This document shows, one piece after another, positions 58,064 through 64,000 of a stretch of DNA of 64,000 bases. The stretch is taken from NCBI RefSeq assembly GCF_001262505.1, contig NZ_KQ410735.1:122408-186407 (forward strand), in the 5' to 3' direction. The notes beneath the pieces are model-generated. The model saw only the letters and a program-made list of their open reading frames with translations, made no database searches and was not told the DNA's origin. The DNA comes from Shinella sp. SUS2. GTDB taxonomy: Bacteria; Pseudomonadota; Alphaproteobacteria; Rhizobiales; Rhizobiaceae. Every line of letters begins with the position of its first letter. Positions within the stretch are counted from its first letter, which is position 1. The translations under genes were made by a program, and so were the position numbers.

Positions 58064-58594
58064 ATGACGATCGTTTCCATTCACAATGACAATCCGCTGG
58101 TCGACGGACGCCAGTCCGACCGGGCCATGATGGTGCGCCGCGGCGTGCAGCGCATGCTGACGGAGATGCGCCATGCGGTGCTGCCCGAGTTGACGCTGGC
58201 CAGCGGCCGGCGCGCGGACCTCATCAGCCTCTCCGACAGGGGCGAGATCTGGATTGTCGAGATCAAGACGTCGATCGAGGATTTCAGGGTGGACCGCAAA
58301 TGGCCGGATTACCGGCGTCACTCGGACCGGCTGTTCTTCGCCACCCACAAGGAAGTGCCGCTCGATATCTTCCCGGAGGATTGCGGCCTCATCCTCTCGG
58401 ATGGCTACGGCGCCCACATCATCCGCGAGGCGCCGGAGCACAAGCTGCCGGCGCCGACGCGAAAATCCGTCACCTTCGCCTTTGCCCGCGTCGCCGCGGC
58501 CCGGCTGATGCTGGCGGAGTTCGCGGCGGATACAAGGGGCGAGGGGGCTGATATGTCGGCCATCGTTGCAGGAGAGCGCGACGCGGCGGTGTGA
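58064..58594 (+). CDS. mmcB: MmcB-type DNA repair protein (putative PD-(D/E)xK nuclease)
   Basis: 176 residues of the alphaproteobacterial MmcB family, first noted in Caulobacter as a damage-induced repair gene. A restriction-endonuclease-like core is readable: RRADLISLSDRGEIWIVEIKTSIEDF gives Asp then Glu-x-Lys; WPDYRRHSDRLFFATHKEVPL and GLILSDGYGAHIIREAPEHKL follow. No helicase or polymerase domain is present. It stands alone. I saw no clear GTTC-N7-GTTC SOS box in front of it. Confidence 0.85.
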   Translation: MTIVSIHNDNPLVDGRQSDRAMMVRRGVQRMLTEMRHAVLPELTLASGRRADLISLSDRGEIWIVEIKTSIEDFRVDRKWPDYRRHSDRLFFATHKEVPLDIFPEDCGLILSDGYGAHIIREAPEHKLPAPTRKSVTFAFARVAAARLMLAEFAADTRGEGADMSAIVAGERDAAV

Positions 58595-58624
58595 TATCGC
58601 TTTGAGGCGCTTTTGAGGGGTGAG

Positions 58625-58742
58625 CCCCTCATCCGGCTGCCGCCACCTTCTCCCCGAGGGGAGAAGGGGAAAACGGGAGGTCGCATCCTTCTCTTCCTTC
58701 TCCCCGACGGGAAGAAGGTGGTCCAAAGGGCCGGATGAGGGC
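58625..58742. repeat. Rhizobial intergenic palindromic element downstream of mmcB
   Basis: Outer inverted ends CCCTCATCCGGC and GCCGGATGAGGG enclose two inner CACCTTCTCCCC / GGGAGAAGG-type stems. The CCACCTTCTCCCCG-GGGGAGAAGG pattern is a very common dispersed repeat in Rhizobiaceae. It fills the space between mmcB and actR and may also terminate both. Confidence 0.75.
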
Positions 58743-58757
58743 CCCCGAAGTCCGAGC

Positions 58758-59327
58758 CTATTTCGGCGCGCGCTTGGCGAGGATGCGCTGCAGCGTGCGG
58801 CGGTGCATGTTGAGGCGGCGGGCGGTCTCGGAGACGTTGCGGTCGCACATCTCATAGACGCGCTGGATATGCTCCCAGCGCACGCGGTCTGCCGACATCG
58901 GGTTTTCCGGCAGTTCCACCTTCTCGCCCGGGCGCTGCGTCAGTGCGGCGAAGATGTCGTCGGCATCCGCCGGCTTGGCGAGATAATCGACCGCGCCGAG
59001 CTTCACGGCGTTCACGGCCGTCGCGATATTGCCGTAGCCGGTCAGCATGATGATGCGCGTGTCGTCGCGGCGCTGGCGGATGGCGGCGATGACGTCGAGG
59101 CCGCTGCCGTCGCCGAGCCTGAGATCGACCACGGCGAATTTCGGCGGGTTTGTCTTGGCCTTGGCGATGCCCTCGGCAACCGACTCGGCCGTATCGACGG
59201 CAAAGCCCCGCGTCTCCATAGCGCGCGCAAGGCGGCGCAGGAACGGCGCGTCGTCATCGACGAGGAGAAGGGAAGGATCGGGCCCGATATCGTCGGTTGC
59301 CGCGTGAGGTTCGGTGTTTTCTGCCAT
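58758..59327 (-). CDS. actR: ActR response regulator (RegA/PrrA family)
   Basis: 189 residues. Receiver with Asp68 in FAVVDLRLGDGSGLDV, Thr in IIMLTGYGNIATAV, Lys in DYLAKPADADD. The C-terminal Fis-type helix-turn-helix WEHIQRVYEMCDRNVSETARRLNMHRRTLQRIL is the invariant RegA/PrrA/ActR DNA-binding domain. Controls acid tolerance, CO2 and nitrogen fixation and respiration genes with ActS. Located 77 bp after actS on the same strand. Confidence 0.95.
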   Translation of the reverse strand: MAENTEPHAATDDIGPDPSLLLVDDDAPFLRRLARAMETRGFAVDTAESVAEGIAKAKTNPPKFAVVDLRLGDGSGLDVIAAIRQRRDDTRIIMLTGYGNIATAVNAVKLGAVDYLAKPADADDIFAALTQRPGEKVELPENPMSADRVRWEHIQRVYEMCDRNVSETARRLNMHRRTLQRILAKRAPK

Positions 59328-59404
59328 TTTTCGTCTTTCGTGGCCGAATTTCGTCCATTCTTGATGAGGATCAGCTTATCACCCGTAAGTCGGGGTGGGT
59401 AAAG

Positions 59405-60706
59405 TCATTTTGCGGCCTTTGCCTCCATGCGGCCCCGCGGCCAATCGACCGACACGCGGGCGCCCGGCCGGTCGCCGGTGCGGTTGGCAAAGGTCAGTTT
59501 CGCGCCGGAGCGCTCCAGCAGCGTCTTGGCGATGAACAACCCGAGCCCCAGTCCGCCGGCCCGCTCGTCGCGCTGGCGCTTGGTGACATAGGGATCGCCG
59601 ATGCGCTGGAGGATATCCGCCGCATAGCCGTCGCCGTCGTCCTCGATGACGATCGTCACCCGTTCCGCCGTGTGGCTGACGGTGATGGTCACCTCCTCGC
59701 GCGCATGGTCGACGGCGTTTTCCATAAGATTGCCGAGACCGTAGAGAATGCCGGGATTGCGGCTGCCGACCGGCTCGTTCTCGCGTTCGCCGTTTTCGAC
59801 GAGGTTGAGGCGGATGCCGAATTCGCGGTGCGGCGCCAGCACCTCCTCCAGCAGCGAGGAGAGCGGCAGCACGCGCATATGCGCCTCGTCCGCTGCCGAA
59901 AGCGTGGTGAGACGGCGCAGGATGTCGCGGCAACGTTCGCTCTGGCTGCGCAGGAGCTGCACGTCTTCCTTGAAACGGTCGTCCATGCCGAGTTCACGCT
60001 CCATTTCGCGGGCCACGACGCTGATCGTGGCAAGCGGCGTGCCGAGCTCGTGCGCTGCCGCCGCCGCCAGGCCGTCGAGTTGCGAAAGGTGCTTTTCGCG
60101 CTGGAGGATGAGTTCGGTCGCCGCGAGCGCATCGGAAAGCTCCGCTGCCTCCTGCGACACGCGGTAGGAGTAGAAGGCGGCAAAGGCGGTGGTCGACACG
60201 ATGGCGAACCAGAGCCCGGCCGTCAGGATCGGCGGCACGACCAGCAGCGTGCCGGGAAACCAGGGCAGCGGAAAGGGCGTGAAGGCAAGCGCCGTGATGC
60301 CGAATACCGAGAGCAGGCCGAGCGGCAGGCTGAAGCGGATCGGCTGCAGCGAGGACGAGATGATGACGGGCACGCAGACGAGCGGTGCGAAGGGATTGGC
60401 AAGTCCGCCGGTAATGAAAAGCAGCGCCGTGAGCTGGCAGAGGTCGAAGGCGAGCAGCAGGAAGGCGGAGGCAGGCGTCAGCCGGTGCGTCGGGGCGAAG
60501 CGCACGGCGAGGAAGAAGTTGACCGCGGCGAGCAGCGCGATCAGCACCGCCGCCGGCAGCAGCGGCAGCGGAAAATCGAGCCACAGCCCGACGACGATGA
60601 CCGTGATCGACTGACCGGCGACCGCCAGCCAGCGCAGCCGGATGATCGTTTCGAGACGCAGACGCCGGCCGGAGCCCTCGAAGTCGATGTCCTGGTAACC
60701 CGTCAT
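59405..60706 (-). CDS. actS: ActS redox sensor histidine kinase (RegB/PrrB family)
   Basis: 433 residues from ATG 60706 (GGAAGGAAGACGGG upstream), starting MTGYQDIDFEGSGRRLRLETIIRLRW. Six membrane helices fill residues 25-165, including the quinone-binding motif GGLANPF in the loop after helix 3. His219 lies in AAAAHELGTPLATI, the RegB-specific H-box. The redox-active Cys of RegB is present in SQSERCRDILRRL. ATP boxes LMENAVDHA, EDDGDGY and GGLGLGLFIAK are intact. Senses ubiquinone and oxidation state and signals to ActR. Confidence 0.94.
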   Translation of the reverse strand: MTGYQDIDFEGSGRRLRLETIIRLRWLAVAGQSITVIVVGLWLDFPLPLLPAAVLIALLAAVNFFLAVRFAPTHRLTPASAFLLLAFDLCQLTALLFITGGLANPFAPLVCVPVIISSSLQPIRFSLPLGLLSVFGITALAFTPFPLPWFPGTLLVVPPILTAGLWFAIVSTTAFAAFYSYRVSQEAAELSDALAATELILQREKHLSQLDGLAAAAAHELGTPLATISVVAREMERELGMDDRFKEDVQLLRSQSERCRDILRRLTTLSAADEAHMRVLPLSSLLEEVLAPHREFGIRLNLVENGERENEPVGSRNPGILYGLGNLMENAVDHAREEVTITVSHTAERVTIVIEDDGDGYAADILQRIGDPYVTKRQRDERAGGLGLGLFIAKTLLERSGAKLTFANRTGDRPGARVSVDWPRGRMEAKAAK

Positions 60707-60745
60707 CCCGTCTTCCTTCCGTTCGCGAACCCGCATTCGCCCTTC

Positions 60746-60848
60746 TAGAGCATTTCCGCATTTCTTCGAATCGCGAAAGCGCTTCATCCGCTTGTTCTGA
60801 AGCAATTGCAGATGCAAAGCCGCTGCGCACTTTGCCGGAATGGCTCTA
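60746..60848. repeat. Palindromic element between hrpB and actS
   Basis: Inverted ends TAGAGC (60746-60751) and GCTCTA (60843-60848) with an interior ATTTCCGCA/TTGCCGGAAT pair. Resembles the TAGAGCATTTCC-type dispersed repeats of rhizobia. Confidence 0.5.
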
Positions 60849-60927
60849 AACTGCGAGACGCCCGGAACGATTTGTCTTTCTGCAATTTCCGACGCAAAAC
60901 CTCCGGCAATCGCCGGAAATTGCGCGA

Positions 60928-63396
60928 TCACGTTCCGCGCGGCTTGGCGCGCGTCGTCGGCAGGGCGTCTGCCGGGTCCTCCGGCCAGGGGTGTTTCGGA
61001 TAGCGCCCGCGCATATCCGCCCTGACGTCGCGCCAGGAGCCGGCCCAGAAACCGGGCAGGTCGCGCGTCGTCTGGATCAGCCGATGTGCGGGGGAGTGGA
61101 GTTCGAGCAGCAGTGGCAGCCGCCCGCCCGCCACGGCCGGATGCTGCTTCAGGCCGAAGAGCTCCTGCACGCGGATCGCCAGCACCGGCTCGTCGCCATC
61201 GTAGCGGATCGGGTGGCGCTGGCCGGTCGGCGCCTCGAAATGAGTGGGTGCCAGCCGGGCGAGGTCGCGCTGCACCTCATAGGGCACCAGCGCCATCAGC
61301 CCTTCCTGGAGGCTTGCGGGCTTCACCTCTTCGAGGCTGCGGCTGTTTTCCTGGAACGGCACGAACCAGCTGTCGAGTGTCGCAAGCAGCGCCTCGTCGC
61401 CGGTATCCGGCCAGGGTGCGCCGATCGAGCGGTGGAGGAAGCCGATGCGGTCGCGCAATTGTGCCGTCTCGCGGGAAAAGGGCAGCACGGCAAGGCCGAG
61501 CTGGCGTACCCCGTCGGCAAGCGCCAGCGCTGCCTTTGGTCCGCTTGGCCGCGGGAGTGGTGCCTCCTCGAGAATCATTGCGCCGAGACGCACGACCCGG
61601 CGCGCGCGCACCTGGCGGCTAGCGCGGTCGAAGACGCACTGGTCCTCCCGCACGATGGTTTCGGCGAGTTCCGCCTCGACATCCGCGCGGCCGATTTCCG
61701 CCGCGGCGAGAATGCGTTGCCGCCCGGCCTGCCCGGTGAGGTCGGCGACGACGATCATGTCGGCGCCGGCGAGCCGCTCGGTCTCCGGCAGCTCCGCCCC
61801 GCGCCCGTTCGCCATGACGAACCGCCCCCGGCCACCCCGCTGCAGGGCGACGCGATCGGGAAAGGCATGCAGCAGCAGGGCACCGGGGGCCGGGACCGCG
61901 CCACCCTTCGTCGCGCCGAAACCCTCGGCCATACGCTGGGCGAGTTTCCGCGCCGCCTCGGCCCGCTCGCCGCGTTCGCCGGAGAAGCGGCGCAGGCGCT
62001 CCTCGATATCGACGGCCGGTCCGCCGAGGCCCTGTTCGGTCAGGAGCACGGCGAGGCGCGCCGCGGCCCCTTGCTGGCCGTCTTCGGCGGCATGCAGGAT
62101 CATGGCCGCCAGCCGTGGCGGCAGCGCCAGCTCCCGGATGCGTTTTCCGGCCGGCGTCAATGCGCCCTGTGCGTCGAGCGCCCCGAGGAGACGCAGCAGG
62201 TTGCGCGCTTCCTCCACCGCCGCGGCGGGCGGCTGGTCGACAAGCCGCAACGCGGCGGGATCGCTGACACCCCAATGCGTGAGATCGAGCATGAAGCCAG
62301 AGAGATCTCTGGAAAGAATCTGCGGCGGCGTGAAGGCCGGCATCGCTGCCGTCTGTCCGGCATGCCAGAGGCGGATGGCGATGCCCGGTTCGGTTCGCCC
62401 AGCGCGGCCGGCGCGCTGGTCCGCCGAGGCGCGCGACACGCGCACCGTCTCCAGCCGGGTGATGCCCGTCGCTGCCTCGAAGACCGGCAGGCGCTGCAGG
62501 CCGCTGTCGATGACGATGCGCACGCCGTCGATGGTGATGGAGGTTTCGGCGATCGACGTCGCCAGCACGATTTTTCGCGTGCCAGCAGGGGCCGGACGGA
62601 TCGCGGCGTCCTGTTCCTTCTGGCCGAGGTTGCCGTAGAGCGGCACGATGCTCGTCTCCGGCCCGAAGCGGCCGTCCAGCCGTTCGGCGGTGCGGGTGAT
62701 TTCCGCCTGCCCGGGCAGGAAGGCGAGGATCGATCCGCTCTCTTCGCGATGTGCCGCGCTGATCGCCCGCGCCATCGTGTCCTCGATGCGCTCGCCGGCC
62801 GGTCGGTCCTGGTGGCGGATATCGACGGGAAAGGCCCGCCCCTCGCTGACGAGGACGGGCGGATTGTCGAGCAGGTCGGAAACGCGCGCCACATCGAGCG
62901 TCGCAGACATGACGAGGATACGAAGGTCCTCGCGCAGCGCCGCCTGCACGTCCAGCGCCAGCGCCAGGCCGAAATCCGCATCGAGCGAACGTTCGTGGAA
63001 TTCGTCGAAGAGCACGGCGGAAACGCCGGACAGTTCGGGATCGTCGAGGATCATGCGGGCGAAGACGCCTTCCGTCACCACTTCGATGCGCGTTTTCGCC
63101 GAAACCCTGTGGTCGAGCCGCATGCGGTAGCCGACGGTCTCGCCCACCCGCTCGCCGAGCAGTGCCGCCATGCGCCCCGCCGCCGCGCGCGCGGCAAGCC
63201 GGCGCGGTTCGAGCAGGATGATCTTGCCGTCCCCTCGCCAGCTCTCGTCCAGGAGGAAGAGCGGCACGAGCGTCGTCTTGCCGGCGCCGGGCGGCGCGGA
63301 CAAGACAGCGCGGGTGCCCGCGGCAAGTGCCGCGCCGAGGGCGGGGAGGATCTCCGTGACCGGCAGGCGCGGCAGGGTGTCGGGGATCGACCCCAT
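60928..63396 (-). CDS. hrpB: ATP-dependent helicase HrpB (DEAH-box family)
   Basis: 822 residues from ATG 63396; longer in-frame starts (for example 63429) exist but the family begins close to LPRLPVTEILPAL. Motifs: Walker A SAPPGAGKTT (33-42), Walker B DEFHERSLDADFG (DEFH box), SAT in VMSATLDVARV, motif V ATSIAETSITIDGV, and ADQRAGRAGRTEPG (motif VI). A long C-terminal HrpB-specific region ends with the HPWPEDPADALPTTRAKPR tail. Bacterial HrpB is a putative RNA helicase of unknown target. Monocistronic; upstream is the long leader region of the rRNA operon. Confidence 0.93.
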   Translation of the reverse strand: MGSIPDTLPRLPVTEILPALGAALAAGTRAVLSAPPGAGKTTLVPLFLLDESWRGDGKIILLEPRRLAARAAAGRMAALLGERVGETVGYRMRLDHRVSAKTRIEVVTEGVFARMILDDPELSGVSAVLFDEFHERSLDADFGLALALDVQAALREDLRILVMSATLDVARVSDLLDNPPVLVSEGRAFPVDIRHQDRPAGERIEDTMARAISAAHREESGSILAFLPGQAEITRTAERLDGRFGPETSIVPLYGNLGQKEQDAAIRPAPAGTRKIVLATSIAETSITIDGVRIVIDSGLQRLPVFEAATGITRLETVRVSRASADQRAGRAGRTEPGIAIRLWHAGQTAAMPAFTPPQILSRDLSGFMLDLTHWGVSDPAALRLVDQPPAAAVEEARNLLRLLGALDAQGALTPAGKRIRELALPPRLAAMILHAAEDGQQGAAARLAVLLTEQGLGGPAVDIEERLRRFSGERGERAEAARKLAQRMAEGFGATKGGAVPAPGALLLHAFPDRVALQRGGRGRFVMANGRGAELPETERLAGADMIVVADLTGQAGRQRILAAAEIGRADVEAELAETIVREDQCVFDRASRQVRARRVVRLGAMILEEAPLPRPSGPKAALALADGVRQLGLAVLPFSRETAQLRDRIGFLHRSIGAPWPDTGDEALLATLDSWFVPFQENSRSLEEVKPASLQEGLMALVPYEVQRDLARLAPTHFEAPTGQRHPIRYDGDEPVLAIRVQELFGLKQHPAVAGGRLPLLLELHSPAHRLIQTTRDLPGFWAGSWRDVRADMRGRYPKHPWPEDPADALPTTRAKPRGT

Positions 63397-63684
63397 CTTA
63401 GTGCGCCCCGCCTGTAAAGGAGGCGCCATCACGGGCGAAGGACATGGTTTTCTCCGGCTTGGTTTCTCCGTCTGAATAGCCCGGCGCTGCATCCGAGAGA
63501 AGGGCCGGAAAGGGGTGCGGGCGGAGCGGAACACGCAAAACGGTCTCCGAAAAGAATTTTACCACTTGGACAAGATTTTTGGCTGCTTTTCGGATCCTGC
63601 AGCGTGCGTCGACGGCGAAAAAATCTATAAACACAAGCAATAACAACATCTTACACATTTTTGAAGTTTTCTTGAAAATGTCTG

Positions 63685-63714
63685 TTGACGTAAGCGGATG
63701 AGTGGGCCTATAAC
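63685..63714 (+). promoter_or_regulatory. rrn P1-like sigma-70 promoter
   Basis: TTGACG-N18-TATAAC with an AT-rich UP-like tract upstream and a GC-rich start region (CCGGCC), typical of stringently controlled rRNA promoters. Confidence 0.7.
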
Positions 63715-63841
63715 CCGGCCATCGAACGAGAGCGGCGGCGCTTCTGGCGGACGACGAGCTCGCTCTAGGGTTTCCTGATGGAGCTGGTGAGAATTGAGCC
63801 TGATTTGGTTCGGGTGATTTTTGCAGTTCTGGTGAGACTGG

Positions 63842-63857
63842 GACGGTATTGACCGTC
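63842..63857 (+). other. Small hairpin in the rRNA leader
   Basis: GACGGT (63842-63847) pairs with ACCGTC (63852-63857), immediately before the boxA-like TTATTTGACAATTG segment; possibly a boxB-type element. Confidence 0.45.
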
Positions 63858-64000
63858 GGTTATTTGACAATTGAATAGAGAAGAAAGAGAAACGTGGTCG
63901 GCGGGGTCGTGGACTGGTTTAGGCCGGTCCGGAAAGAGACTTTGGCGGTCACGTTTATCAAGAGAAGTTACACTGGTTTTCGGGGCTGGCCGCAAGGTTG

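Larger units (their letters stand above)
63397..64000 (+). promoter_or_regulatory. rRNA operon promoter and leader (16S begins beyond the window)
   Basis: The gene-free 600 bp at the right edge hold a strong promoter, TTGACG (63685-63690), 18 bp, TATAAC (63709-63714), preceded by A/T-rich upstream tracts (63590-63675). About 125 bp on comes TTATTTGACAATTGAATA, a boxA/antitermination-like element. Then AAACGTG (63890-63896) pairs with CACGTTT (63950-63956), an RNase III-type leader stem. This layout matches rhizobial rrn leaders. The AGAGTTTGATC start of 16S is not reached. Confidence 0.75.

Noticed and set aside
58625..58742. Possible rho-independent terminator or attenuator specific to mmcB
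   Set aside because: The paired stems and outer ends match a dispersed rhizobial element; any terminator activity is likely secondary.

Overview
The window is about 64 kb of GC-rich alphaproteobacterial chromosome, almost certainly from a Rhizobiaceae species (Sinorhizobium/Shinella/Rhizobium-like). The evidence is the gene order chvI-chvG-hprK-EIIA(Man)-HPr-ahcY divergent from pckA, the actR/actS redox pair, a DivL-type pseudo-kinase, addAB, a TsaE-kinase fusion, hisB-hisH-hisA-hisF-hisE-coaA and hslV-hslU, plus RIME-like intergenic palindromes and a rhizobial-type rRNA leader at the right edge. Nearly everything is core chromosome. I see no prophage, insertion sequence, CRISPR array or tRNA gene.

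Left part (1-11.2 kb): a truncated nitroreductase gene, then a sugar/sugar-acid catabolic locus. It holds an aldehyde dehydrogenase (GabD type), an HpcH/HpaI aldolase, a tagaturonate/mannonate reductase-like enzyme, a GntR regulator with two DNA-binding domains, an aldo/keto reductase, a FucU-type mutarotase, a CUT2 sugar ABC transporter and a Zn dehydrogenase resembling L-galactonate 5-dehydrogenase. Read together, the enzymes sketch an oxidative, non-phosphorylating route for L-galactose and possibly L-fucose. Two promoters in the locus share the same -10/operator sequence.

11.4-31.7 kb: PHB depolymerase, small membrane proteins and a zinc peptidase. Then come trpF-trpB-trpA, accD and folC on the plus strand, facing trxA and a long minus-strand operon divL / tsaE-amgK / murU / addB / addA. 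This operon combines cell-cycle signalling, tRNA modification, peptidoglycan recycling and recombination repair.

31.8-41 kb: ahcY (with a perfect long palindrome upstream), the nitrogen/carbon PTS-like proteins HPr and EIIA, HprK, ChvG/ChvI, then pckA (with repeated CG-centred operator-like motifs), ArfB-like peptidyl-tRNA hydrolase, a BON-LysM protein and AlkB.

41-50.4 kb: a histidine operon read leftward. A partial tandem duplication of the 5' end of hisF creates a short coupled ORF and leaves hisF with a TTG start. A 0.8-kb non-coding stretch of palindromic repeats follows, then a 42-residue Lys-rich protein, hslV, a GNAT gene, hslU and a DUF1402 protein.

50.5-64 kb: cytochrome P450, a small secreted protein, a hydantoinase/oxoprolinase-like protein, malate synthase G, a lipoprotein L,D-transpeptidase, MmcB, ActR/ActS, HrpB, and finally the promoter and leader of an rRNA operon whose 16S gene starts just outside the window.

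All family calls come from reading the translated sequences; no database search was run.
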